From positions 1 to 15,155 of the forward strand of contig CAMLHP010000039.1 of assembly GCA_946479805.1 (NCBI GenBank): a stretch of 15,155 bases of DNA. Reading direction: 5' to 3'. Source of the stretch: an uncultured Gemmatimonadota bacterium. GTDB lineage: Bacteria > Gemmatimonadota > Gemmatimonadetes > Gemmatimonadales > GWC2-71-9. Under the pieces are notes generated by a model, which saw nothing but the letters and a program-made list of their open reading frames with translations, searched no databases and was not told the origin of the DNA. Below are positions 1 through 5,994 of this stretch, piece after piece. Position 1 is the first letter of the stretch. Each line of letters opens with the position of its first letter. A program made the translations under genes and the position numbers.

Positions 1-578
1 TCATGGTGCAGGGCTGGTATCAGGGCGGCGTCAACGTCATCGACTTCACCGACCCCGACCACCCGTTCGAGATCGCCTTCTTCGATCGTGGACCAGTCGA
101 CGCTCCACCCCAGGACACTACCGCTGTACAGGGCAGGGGACGAGGCACCATCGGGGGTTCGTGGGGGGCGTACTGGTACAACGGCCGGATCTACTCGTCC
201 GAGATGGCGCGCGGACTCGATGTCCTCGAGCTGCTGCCGAGCAATTACCTCTCGGCCAATGAGATAGCGGCTGCCCAGCTGGTGCAGATGGAGGAGTTCA
301 ATCCCCAGAGCCAGCCCCGGGTGGAGTGGCCGGCGGCGTTCCCGGTGGTGCGCTCGTACCTGGACCAGCTGGTGAGGGGTGAGGGACTGGCCACCGCACG
401 CACCGACGCCATCGCCAAGGCACTCGATGCCGCGGAGGGCCAGTCAGGTGCCGCCAGGGCGGCTTCGCTCAACACACTGGCCTCGGCGGTGGACCGCGAG
501 GCCGCAGGCGCAAAGGATCGCGCCCGGGTCGAGGCCATGGCAAAGGCCATCCGGGACCTGGGGGCGGCCTCGCGCTGA
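1..578 (+). CDS. LVIVD-type beta-propeller protein, C-terminal part (5' truncated)
   Basis: The reading frame is open from the window edge, and the stop is TGA at 576-578, so only the last 191 or so codons are seen. Its start lies outside the window; the ATG at position 3 is probably internal. The visible N-terminal part contains propeller-blade-like motifs: YQGGVNVIDFTDP near residues 6-18, then a blade with GSWGAYWYNGRIYSSEMARG and a following LDVLEL. These match the style of LVIVD-repeat proteins, which are usually exported. The last 110 or so residues are different: a helical, Ala-rich and charged tail beginning near LSANEIAAAQL, with no transmembrane segment or cysteine. The exact function of such proteins is not known to me. 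The blade motif closely resembles one in the lipoprotein at 10598-12115, so the two are probably distant paralogues. The family call is fairly sure; the role is unknown. Confidence 0.7.
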   Translation, partial: MVQGWYQGGVNVIDFTDPDHPFEIAFFDRGPVDAPPQDTTAVQGRGRGTIGGSWGAYWYNGRIYSSEMARGLDVLELLPSNYLSANEIAAAQLVQMEEFNPQSQPRVEWPAAFPVVRSYLDQLVRGEGLATARTDAIAKALDAAEGQSGAARAASLNTLASAVDREAAGAKDRARVEAMAKAIRDLGAASR

Positions 579-596
579 GGCCGGGAGCGCAGCCGG

Positions 597-625
597 TTGA
601 AGTTGAGGGCACAGGTCGCTAAACT
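597..625 (+). promoter_or_regulatory. Probable sigma-70-type promoter of secG-carA, with an inverted repeat over both boxes
   Basis: TTGAAG at 597-602 and TAAACT at 620-625 are separated by 17 bases; each matches 4 of 6 consensus positions. The predicted start site is near 632, about 20 bases before the secG ATG. A 7-base inverted repeat, TGAAGTT at 598-604 and AACTTCA at 622-628, has one arm on the -35 box and the other on the -10 box. This could be an operator or chance. Found by eye only. Confidence 0.45.
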
Positions 626-652
626 TCAGGACTGTACTCACTTGGCGCATAC

Positions 653-1036
653 ATGTTCTATCTGGTCCTGACGCTGCTCATTCTCGACGCGATTCTCCTC
701 GCCACCGTGATCCTGCTACAGGCAGGGCAGGGTGGCGGGCTCGCGTCGCTGGGCGGCGGAACCACCGACACGGTGATGGGTGGACGGCAGGCGGTGACGC
801 TGCTTACCCGCGCAACCTGGTGGTGCGGCGGAATCTTCCTCGGTCTCGCGCTCATGCTGTCGGTGATGTCCGCCAACCGCAACACGGTATTCGAGAGCAA
901 CATCCAGGAGCAGATCCGGCAGCAGTCGGCACCCGCGCCGGAAAGTGCCCAGCCGGGCGCGCCCTCCGCGCTGCCCATCGAGGGCCTGACACCAGCGGCC
1001 CCGGTCACCGACAGCGCGGGCGGTGGCACGCAGTGA
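653..1036 (+). CDS. secG: Preprotein translocase subunit SecG
   Basis: SecG is the small, non-essential helper of the SecYEG channel that moves unfolded proteins across the inner membrane. The 127-residue product has the family layout. A first membrane helix (about residues 2-23) runs into the LLQAGQGGGLASLGG loop (21-36), followed by the LTRAT motif (51-55) and a second membrane helix (about 57-74). The C-terminal 50 or so residues are a Pro/Ala/Gln-rich tail, making it longer than the usual 75-110 residues; such tails vary freely in the family. The ATG at 653 puts the first helix right at the N terminus, as expected. No clear Shine-Dalgarno sequence is visible. The stop overlaps the GTG start of carA by four bases, so the two are probably co-transcribed, although their functions are unrelated. 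Confidence 0.93.
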   Translation: MFYLVLTLLILDAILLATVILLQAGQGGGLASLGGGTTDTVMGGRQAVTLLTRATWWCGGIFLGLALMLSVMSANRNTVFESNIQEQIRQQSAPAPESAQPGAPSALPIEGLTPAAPVTDSAGGGTQ

Positions 1037-2187
1037 TCGACCGGCCTGATTCGACGGAGCGGGGCATCGGCATCGCCGATCGCCCCGCTTTTGTTCTGCT
1101 GGAGGACGGGGAGTGGTTTGCCGGCACCATGGCCGCGGAACTCGAGCCCGCCTTCGGCGAAGTGGTCTTTACCACCAACCTCACCGGGTATCAGGAGACC
1201 TTCACCGACCCCAGCTACCTGGGCCAGATAGTCGTAATGACCGCGCCCATGATCGGCAACTACGGCGTCACCGACCAGGACATGGAGTCCGCCAGGTCCC
1301 AGGTGAGCGGCGTAGTGGTGCGGGAGCTGAGCCGGGTCCACTCCAACTGGCGGGCATCCAGCGGGCTGGAGCAGTGGCTGGGCGGCCACGGCGTTCCGCT
1401 GATTCAGGGGGTGGACACCCGCCGGCTCACCCGCCACATCCGGGACAAGGGCGCGATGCGGGGAGTGATCGCCCTGGGCGAGTCTCCTTCCGAGGAACTG
1501 CTGTCGAAGCTGAAGGCCCAGCCCGGGATGAGCGGCCAGGACCTGGCCAGCCGGGCTACGGTATCCGCCAGCTACACCGAGGGGGCCGGCCCCCATGTGG
1601 TCGCCTACGATTTCGGGATGAAGCGGAACATCGTCAAGATGCTTGTCGCGGCCGGGTTCAAGGTGACCGTCGTACCTTCACAAACTACTGCAGCTGAGGC
1701 CCGTAAATTGATGCCTGATGGGCTGTTCCTGAGCAACGGTCCAGGGGATCCTGCGGCTGTATCGTACGCGCTGCCAGAAATTCGGGCGCTGGCCGATGCC
1801 GGGGTTCCGACCTTTGGCATCTGTCTGGGCCACCAGTTGCTGGGGCTGGCCTACGGGGGTGAGACGACCAAGATGCCTTACGGCCACCGGGGCGGGAATC
1901 ACCCGGTCAAGGCCCTGGCCAGCGGTGATGTGCTCATAACCACCCAGAACCACGGATTTGCGGTGCTGGGTGACGAGTCCGGAGTTCGGGGCGCGCCCGA
2001 TCTCGAGGTGACCCACCTTAACCTCAATGATGGCACCGTCGAAGGACTCCGGCACCGCTCGCTTCCGGTTTTTGCCGTTCAGTACCATCCGGAAGCCGCT
2101 CCTGGTCCACACGACGCGTGGCCCCACTTTGACGAGTTTCGGGCCGCGGTGACCCGGCGGAGCAGCCAAAAGCTTCCAAGCTCTTGA
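1033..2187 (+). CDS. carA: Carbamoyl-phosphate synthase small (glutaminase) subunit
   Basis: CarA hydrolyses glutamine and passes ammonia to CarB, which makes carbamoyl phosphate for arginine and pyrimidines. The product has 384 residues, close to the usual 370-385. The N-terminal CarA domain includes VVFTTNLTGYQETFTDPSY. The C-terminal class-I glutamine amidotransferase domain has LSNGPGDP, the nucleophile Cys264 in FGICLGHQLLGLA, and the catalytic His352 and Glu354 in QYHPEAAPGP, so it should be active. The frame stays open further upstream, but the GTG at 1033 is chosen because it overlaps the secG stop, follows a weak GGTGG and gives the normal length; an upstream start would overlap secG deeply. 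No carB follows in this window, so the partner must be elsewhere. The stop codon lies inside the -35 box of the next promoter. Confidence 0.93.
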   Translation: MIDRPDSTERGIGIADRPAFVLLEDGEWFAGTMAAELEPAFGEVVFTTNLTGYQETFTDPSYLGQIVVMTAPMIGNYGVTDQDMESARSQVSGVVVRELSRVHSNWRASSGLEQWLGGHGVPLIQGVDTRRLTRHIRDKGAMRGVIALGESPSEELLSKLKAQPGMSGQDLASRATVSASYTEGAGPHVVAYDFGMKRNIVKMLVAAGFKVTVVPSQTTAAEARKLMPDGLFLSNGPGDPAAVSYALPEIRALADAGVPTFGICLGHQLLGLAYGGETTKMPYGHRGGNHPVKALASGDVLITTQNHGFAVLGDESGVRGAPDLEVTHLNLNDGTVEGLRHRSLPVFAVQYHPEAAPGPHDAWPHFDEFRAAVTRRSSQKLPSS

Positions 2188-2212
2188 CAGACAACGGTTA
2201 AGCTCGTACTAT
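2184..2212 (+). promoter_or_regulatory. Strong sigma-70-type promoter of the HU gene
   Basis: TTGACA at 2184-2189 is a perfect -35 box. After a 17-base spacer comes TACTAT at 2207-2212, matching 4 of 6 -10 consensus positions. The predicted start site is near 2219, giving a leader of about 58 bases. The -35 box contains the carA TGA stop (2185-2187). This is the best promoter match I see in the window, which suits an abundant nucleoid protein. Confidence 0.7.
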
Positions 2213-2224
2213 CGGCCCTGGATG

Positions 2225-2251
2225 CGCCTCCTCTCGCGAGGCGTTCTTCTT
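2225..2251 (+). promoter_or_regulatory. Terminator-like hairpin in the HU leader
   Basis: CGCCTC (2225-2230) and GAGGCG (2238-2243) form a perfect 6-base stem with a 7-base loop, followed by TTCTTCTT. It lies after the predicted HU start site and 38 bases after the carA stop. It could end secG-carA transcripts, attenuate or stabilise the HU message, or do both. The T-run is interrupted, so termination would be weak. Confidence 0.4.
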
Positions 2252-2276
2252 GGTAAAAACCCTCGGTGGGGGACCG

Positions 2277-2618
2277 ATGACCAAGGCCGATCTCGTTGAA
2301 ACGGTGACGGCGTCGATCGCGCGTACCGCCGGCCCGATGATCTCGAAGAAGGACTGCGCTCGAGTCGTCGATGCCTTCCTGGATGCGGTGAAGGACGCGC
2401 TCAAGGAGCAGCAGAACATCGAGATCCGCGGTTTCGGGACGTTCAAGATCAGGAAGCGCAAGACCCGCATGGCGCGGAATCCGCGAACCGGAGAGCCGGT
2501 GGAAGTGGCAGCGCGCCCGGTGCCGGTGTTCAAGCCCAGCAAGGAGTTGCGAGCGCTGGTGGCAGATGAAGAGGTTCCGCCGTCGTCAGACGATTCGGAC
2601 GACAGCTACGACAGCTGA
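2277..2618 (+). CDS. HU-family nucleoid DNA-binding protein with an acidic tail
   Basis: HU/IHF-family proteins are dimers that bend DNA and compact the chromosome. The 113-residue product has the full fold: helices over residues 3-45, then IEIRGFGTFKIRKRK (48-62), the DNA-binding arm with ARNPRTGEPV, and the closing VPVFKPSKELR. These features mark HU-type rather than clear IHF subunits, though IHF-like use cannot be excluded. The ATG at 2277 is chosen over the upstream in-frame TTG at 2250 because GGTGGGGGA (2265-2273) sits just before it and the protein then starts MTKADLV, as family members do. Residues 97-113 are an unusual Asp/Ser/Glu-rich tail ending DDSDDSYDS, beyond the normal 90-95 residue core. 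The gene has its own promoter and terminator, so it is a single-gene unit. Confidence 0.92.
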   Translation: MTKADLVETVTASIARTAGPMISKKDCARVVDAFLDAVKDALKEQQNIEIRGFGTFKIRKRKTRMARNPRTGEPVEVAARPVPVFKPSKELRALVADEEVPPSSDDSDDSYDS

Positions 2619-2637
2619 AAGTTCCCCAAGCTGCTCA

Positions 2638-2672
2638 GCGGGGCCACATGCACATGTGGCCCCGCTTCGTTT
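2638..2672 (+). terminator. Rho-independent terminator after the HU gene
   Basis: GCGGGGCCACATG (2638-2650) and CATGTGGCCCCGC (2653-2665) are perfect reverse complements of 13 bases. The innermost bases must open to form the loop. TTCGTTT follows directly. It lies 20 bases after the HU stop. The symmetrical stem could also work on the minus strand, but no minus-strand gene ends here. Confidence 0.85.
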
Positions 2673-2677
2673 AAGAT
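2672..2677 (+). promoter_or_regulatory. Possible -10 box of moaD (leaderless transcript)
   Basis: TAAGAT, within TTTAAGATT, ends 6 bases before the moaD ATG at 2684, so transcription would start at or next to the A of the start codon. No Shine-Dalgarno sequence precedes the ATG. A poor -35 candidate, TGCACA (2649-2654), lies 17 bases upstream, inside the terminator stem. Sequence evidence only. Confidence 0.4.
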
Positions 2678-2683
2678 TCCCGC

Positions 2684-2932
2684 ATGCCACTCACCCTCCG
2701 GGTTCACCTCTTCGGCAGGTACGCCGAACTCCTCGGCAGTGAAGAACTTGCGCTGTCGCTGCCGGAAGGCGGCACAGTCTCCGACGCCATCGAACAGCTG
2801 CGGCAAAGGCCTGGCGGACAGCAGCTGCCGAGCCGGCTGTTCGCTGCCGTGAACACGGAGCAGGTTCCCGGCTCACGGCCGCTCCGGGACGGCGATGAGC
2901 TCGCGCTGCTTCCCCCGCTGGCGGGGGGCTGA
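2684..2932 (+). CDS. moaD: Molybdopterin synthase sulfur-carrier subunit MoaD
   Basis: MoaD is a ubiquitin-fold protein whose C-terminal glycine carries the sulfur, as thiocarboxylate, that MoaE inserts into cyclic pyranopterin monophosphate to make molybdopterin. The product is 82 residues, normal for the family. It begins with a beta-strand (TLRVHLFGRYAELLG, a common MoaD start). Near the end it has the core motif LRDGDELALLPPLAGG, closing in the essential Gly-Gly with nothing after it. Activation needs an E1-like MoeB enzyme, which is not in this window. The stop overlaps the moaE start by one base (TGATG), as expected for proteins that form one complex. Confidence 0.93.
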   Translation: MPLTLRVHLFGRYAELLGSEELALSLPEGGTVSDAIEQLRQRPGGQQLPSRLFAAVNTEQVPGSRPLRDGDELALLPPLAGG

Positions 2933-3393
2933 TGCTCCTCCTCACGCGACACCCCATCGACATTGCCGACATAACCCGGTCGGTGACCCAGCCGGAGTTC
3001 GGCGGAATTGCCACGTTCACCGGCATCGTCCGCAACGAGCATCGTGGCCGGGACGTGCTTCGGCTGGAATACACTGCCTATCCCGCCATGGCGGAGCGCC
3101 TCGGGGAGGACATCATCCGCGAAGGGCAGCACCGCTTCGGCGTGCGGCTCGCCATCCGCCACCGGGTGGGGGTGCTGGAAGTGGGCGACATCGCAGTTTT
3201 TGTGGCGGCCGCAGCACCTCACCGCGAGGAGGCGTTCGCCGCCTGCCGCTGGGCCATCGACGAGGTCAAGCGTCGGGTGCCGATCTGGAAGCGCGAGCAT
3301 TACGCCGACGGCACGTTTGCCTGGGTCGATCCCACCGTCGAAGCCGGTATCGTCGCTTCGGAAGCCCCACAGGTGTCCGATGCCAGTGCGTGA
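2932..3393 (+). CDS. moaE: Molybdopterin synthase catalytic subunit MoaE
   Basis: MoaE binds cyclic pyranopterin monophosphate and, with two MoaD thiocarboxylates, makes the dithiolene of molybdopterin in the cytoplasm. The 153 residues match the family length. Visible motifs are GGIATFTGIVR (24-34), YTAYPAMAE (47-55), HRVGVLEVGD (77-86), the APHREEAF stretch (95-102) and VKRRVPIWKRE (112-122). Lys113 and Lys120 correspond by spacing to the catalytic pair Lys119 and Lys126 of the E. coli enzyme. The ATG at 2932 overlaps the moaD stop. The 3' end overlaps moaA by 14 bases in another frame, so the three mo genes are almost certainly translated from one message. Confidence 0.94.
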   Translation: MLLLTRHPIDIADITRSVTQPEFGGIATFTGIVRNEHRGRDVLRLEYTAYPAMAERLGEDIIREGQHRFGVRLAIRHRVGVLEVGDIAVFVAAAAPHREEAFAACRWAIDEVKRRVPIWKREHYADGTFAWVDPTVEAGIVASEAPQVSDASA

Positions 3394-4402
3394 CGTCTTC
3401 GGCCGCCCGCTCGGCAGCCTTCGGCTGAGCGTGACCGACCGCTGCAACCTCCGCTGCAGTTACTGCATGCCGGAGGAGAGCTACACGTGGCTCCCCCGCG
3501 AGTCGCTGCTCTCCTTCGAGGAGCTCAGCCGGCTGGCCGCGGTCTTTTCCCGGTTGGGCGCGGGGCGCTTCCGAATCACCGGAGGCGAACCATTGCTGCG
3601 CCGCGACCTTGACGTCCTGGTGCGGCAGCTGGCGTCGACAGGCGGGGTGCGGGACCTGGCGCTCACCACCAACGGCGTGATGCTCGCGCCCCTGGCCGTG
3701 CCGCTCCGGGATGCCGGCCTCCAGCGCGTCACCGTAAGCCTCGACACCCTCCGTCCCGAACGTTTCCAGGCGCTGACCCGGAGCACCCGCCATGAAGACG
3801 TCCTGGCCGGCATTTCGGCCGCGGTGGACGCTGGGCTGCCACTCAAGCTCAACACCGTCGTGATGCGGGGCGCGAACGATGACGAGCTTGAGGACCTCCT
3901 CGCCTTTGCGCGCGACGTGGGGGCGGTGCCACGCTTCATCGAGTACATGGACGTGGGTGGTGCGACCGGGTGGCGGCCGGATCTGGTGGTTTCCCGCGCA
4001 GAGATGCTCGATCGAATATCCGCGAAGCTGGGGGAGGTCCACTCCGCAGCCGCCGAGTATCCGGGCGCGCCTTCCGAGCGTTTCCAGCTGGAAGACGGCA
4101 CTGCATTCGGCATCATCGCCTCGACCACGGCGCCCTTCTGCCGCGACTGCGACAGGAGCCGGATCACCGCCGACGGCACCTGGTTCCTGTGCCTCTACGC
4201 CGACAGGGGGCTCGACCTCCGTGCGCCACTACGAGATGGCGCCGGCGATGACGAGCTGGCCGTGCTGATCGCGGAGCACTGGCGCAAGCGAACCGACCGC
4301 GGGGCGGAGCTGCGAGCTGCGCTGCCGAAACGGACTCCGCTCTACCAGGTGGACGGGCTGCGGGCCGACCCACGGCGCGAGATGCACACCCGAGGAGGTT
4401 GA
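3380..4402 (+). CDS. moaA: GTP 3',8-cyclase MoaA (radical SAM)
   Basis: MoaA opens the pathway to the molybdenum cofactor, converting GTP to 3',8-cyclo-7,8-dihydro-GTP; MoaC, not seen here, then forms cyclic pyranopterin monophosphate. The product is 340 residues, the usual size. It carries the radical-SAM motif CNLRCSYC (Cys22, Cys26, Cys29) for the first 4Fe-4S cluster and the SAM-binding ITGGEPLLR. The second, GTP-binding cluster is formed by Cys254, Cys257 and Cys271 in the FCRDCDRSRIT and FLCLY stretches. The chain ends in Gly-Gly (HTRGG), the flexible tail needed for activity in this family. The ATG at 3380 is chosen because MPVRDVFGRPLGSLRLSVTD is the typical N terminus; the frame is open upstream but only as a shadow of moaE. 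It overlaps moaE by 14 bases. Confidence 0.95.
   Translation: MPVRDVFGRPLGSLRLSVTDRCNLRCSYCMPEESYTWLPRESLLSFEELSRLAAVFSRLGAGRFRITGGEPLLRRDLDVLVRQLASTGGVRDLALTTNGVMLAPLAVPLRDAGLQRVTVSLDTLRPERFQALTRSTRHEDVLAGISAAVDAGLPLKLNTVVMRGANDDELEDLLAFARDVGAVPRFIEYMDVGGATGWRPDLVVSRAEMLDRISAKLGEVHSAAAEYPGAPSERFQLEDGTAFGIIASTTAPFCRDCDRSRITADGTWFLCLYADRGLDLRAPLRDGAGDDELAVLIAEHWRKRTDRGAELRAALPKRTPLYQVDGLRADPRREMHTRGG
4392..4398 (+). promoter_or_regulatory. Ribosome binding site of trmL inside the moaA end
   Basis: GAGGAGG lies 4 bases before the trmL ATG at 4403 and is read as the last Arg-Gly-Gly codons of moaA. The MoaA Gly-Gly tail and the trmL translation signal therefore share the same bases. Most other starts in the window have weaker signals. 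Confidence 0.65.
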
Positions 4403-4873
4403 ATGGCACTGCACGTGGCGCTGATCCAGCCGCAGATCCCTCCCAATACCGGCAACATCGCCCGCCTCTGCGCCGCGACCGGCACGCCACTTCACCTCAT
4501 CGAGCCGCTCGGATTCGAGATCGACGACCGCCACCTCAAGCGCGCGGGACTCGACCACTGGGATGACGTGGACCTGTGGGTCCACCCCGACTGGTTCGCC
4601 TTCCGCGACGCGATCTCGCGCGAACGGTGCCTCTACTTCTCGGCCAACGCGACCACCGACTACCGCGAGGCGCCATTCCGGCCCAACAGCGTGCTGGTTT
4701 TCGGGAGCGAAACCGAGGGCATGCCGCCCAGGATCCTCGAAAAGCATCCCGAGCGCTGCTTCACCATCCCGATGGACGGGCCAGTCAGGAGCCTCAACCT
4801 GGCCAACGCCGTGAGCATCGTGCTGTACGAGGCCAGGGACCAGCTCGAGCGCGCGGGATTGGGAGCTGAATGA
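4403..4873 (+). CDS. trmL: tRNA (cytidine/uridine-34 2'-O)-methyltransferase TrmL
   Basis: TrmL methylates the ribose at wobble position 34 of certain leucine tRNAs, using SAM. It is a small SPOUT-class enzyme that works as a dimer with a trefoil-knot active site. The 156 residues match the family (about 155). Motifs are PPNTGNIARLCAATG (13-27), which includes the conserved Asn-Thr-Gly-Asn-Ile-Ala-Arg block; FGSETEGMP (100-108); and IPMDGPVRSLNLANAVSIV (122-140) with the knot's SLNLANA. There is no extra RNA-binding domain, as expected for TrmL rather than TrmH. The start directly abuts the moaA stop, behind a strong ribosome binding site, so it is probably the last gene of the moaDEA message. 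No functional link to molybdenum is known to me. Confidence 0.92.
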   Translation: MALHVALIQPQIPPNTGNIARLCAATGTPLHLIEPLGFEIDDRHLKRAGLDHWDDVDLWVHPDWFAFRDAISRERCLYFSANATTDYREAPFRPNSVLVFGSETEGMPPRILEKHPERCFTIPMDGPVRSLNLANAVSIVLYEARDQLERAGLGAE

Positions 4874-4961
4874 GGGGATTCGTCCATGATTGCGGGGATT
4901 CTGACCCACTGGATCGGAATCCCGGTAATCAGGATATCAGAATCCAGATAAGCCGGGAATC
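4874..4961 (+). repeat. Cluster of five GATTC/GAATC motifs upstream of mdh
   Basis: In the 172-base gap between trmL and mdh, GGGGATTC occurs at 4874-4881 and again at 4894-4901, exactly 20 bases apart. GGAATCCC follows at 4916-4923, CAGAATCC at 4938-4945 and GGGAATC at 4955-4961. GGATTCTGA (4896-4904) and TCAGAATCC (4937-4945) form a 9-base inverted repeat. CGGGAA (4954-4959) and TTCCCG (4965-4970) form a small hairpin. The roughly two-helical-turn spacing suggests a binding array for a regulator of mdh-sdhCAB; the regulator is unknown. Confidence 0.5.
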
Positions 4962-4978
4962 GGGTTCCCGTGCCCGGT

Positions 4979-4984
4979 TATATT
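4979..4984 (+). promoter_or_regulatory. Likely -10 box of mdh-sdhCAB
   Basis: TATATT, inside GGTTATATTGAAA, is the most promoter-like AT-rich stretch before mdh. No good -35 box lies 16-18 bases upstream, so an activator may be needed, perhaps acting at the GATTC cluster just upstream. The predicted start is near 4991, which is also where a hairpin begins (4991-5010: CGGCC, loop TTCC, GGCCG). Confidence 0.45.
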
Positions 4985-5045
4985 GAAACGGCACGGCCTT
5001 CCGGCCGGGCATGACCACACTTCTATCGAGGGCAACCTTCCGGCG

Positions 5046-5978
5046 ATGTTCAACAAGGTGGCGGTGATCGGGGCAGGGAACGTGGGCGCTACTGCGGCAC
5101 AGCGCGTGGCCGAGAAGAACCTGGCGCGCGAAGTGATCATGGTCGACGTGGCCGAAGGGATTCCCCAGGGCAAGGCGCTGGACCAGTGGCAGAGCGGCCC
5201 CATCGAGGGCTTTGACGCCCGGATCCGGGGGAGCCAGGGATACGAGGAGGCCGCCGGCGCCGAGCTCTTCATCGTTACCGCCGGCATCGCCCGGAAGCCC
5301 GGCATGAGCCGCGACGACCTGGTTCGCACCAACGCCGGCATCGTCAGGAGCGTCGCCGAGAACATTGCCCGGGTCGCGCCCAATTCCATCATCATCGTGG
5401 TGTCCAACCCGCTCGACGTCATGTGCTACGTCGCGATGAAGGCGAGCGGCTTTCCTCGCGAGCGCGTCATCGGGATGGCCGGTGTCCTCGACACCGCACG
5501 CTACCGGATGTTTCTGGCGGAAGCGCTGGAGATGTCGGTCGAGGACATTCAGGCCATGGTCCTTGGCGGCCACGGCGACACCATGGTGCCGCTGGTCTCC
5601 TGCACCACGGTCTCCGGCATCCAGGTCACCCAGCTGATGCCCCGCAAGCAGCTGGACGCCATCGTGGACCGGACCCGGAACGGCGGCGCCGAGATCGTGG
5701 CCCACCTCAAGACCGGCTCCGCCTATTACGCCCCCAGCGCCGCGGCGGTGCAGATGGCCGAGGCCATCGTGCTCGACAAGAAGCGGGTGCTGCCGTGTTC
5801 GGCGTGGCTCACGGGCGAGTATGGGCTGAAGGATGTGTACTGCGGCGTTCCCTGCGTGCTTGGTGCCGGCGGGCTCGAGCGTATTCTCGAGGTCGAGATC
5901 ACCGATGATGAGCGCAAGGCGCTTCACACCTCCGCCGAGGCGGTGCGCAGCACGCAGGTGACCGTGGACGCCCTCTGA
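5046..5978 (+). CDS. mdh: Malate dehydrogenase, NAD-dependent (LDH-like type)
   Basis: This enzyme oxidises malate to oxaloacetate with NAD in the TCA cycle. The product is 310 residues, typical for the LDH-like, usually tetrameric MDH type. The NAD-binding fold starts with [14 protein letters not shown] (5-18), and Asp34 after the second strand favours NAD over NADP. Substrate-binding and catalytic residues are in place: Arg83 and Arg89 in [11 protein letters not shown], Asn121 in SNPLD, Asp149 and Arg152 in VLDTARYR, and His176 in [11 protein letters not shown]. Arg83 at the specificity position points to malate, not lactate. The ATG at 5046 is chosen because the family N terminus begins a few residues before the glycine motif; the upstream in-frame TTG at 4983 would add 21 residues of non-family sequence. 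The Shine-Dalgarno signal is weak. sdhC starts 17 bases after the stop. Confidence 0.94.
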   Translation: MFNKVAVIGAGNVGATAAQRVAEKNLAREVIMVDVAEGIPQGKALDQWQSGPIEGFDARIRGSQGYEEAAGAELFIVTAGIARKPGMSRDDLVRTNAGIVRSVAENIARVAPNSIIIVVSNPLDVMCYVAMKASGFPRERVIGMAGVLDTARYRMFLAEALEMSVEDIQAMVLGGHGDTMVPLVSCTTVSGIQVTQLMPRKQLDAIVDRTRNGGAEIVAHLKTGSAYYAPSAAAVQMAEAIVLDKKRVLPCSAWLTGEYGLKDVYCGVPCVLGAGGLERILEVEITDDERKALHTSAEAVRSTQVTVDAL

Positions 5979-5994
5979 GCCGGGCGAGCGCCAC

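Noticed and set aside
579..596. Possible terminator after the first propeller gene
   Set aside because: Only short GC-rich complementarity and no T-run. The inverted repeat just downstream overlaps promoter-like boxes and has a 17-base loop.
658..1596. Minus-strand open frame of 312 codons opposite secG and carA
   Set aside because: Both plus-strand genes have strong family motifs. The antisense product has no recognisable domain and no start signal.
1660..1770. Slightly less GC-rich patch within carA
   Set aside because: The protein stays in frame through the glutaminase domain with all motifs, so it looks like local codon variation and not an insertion.
2704..3447. Minus-strand open frame opposite moaD, moaE and the moaA start
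   Set aside because: Shadow frame in GC-rich coding DNA. The mo genes on the plus strand are certain.
5011..5067. Short upstream frame of 18 codons in the mdh leader, overlapping the mdh start
   Set aside because: No ribosome binding site and no conserved look. An ATG in the leader is expected by chance.
4929..5927. Minus-strand open frame of 332 codons opposite mdh
   Set aside because: It is a GC-rich antisense shadow of a clear mdh. Its predicted sequence is low-complexity and rich in His, Gly and Asp, with no motif.
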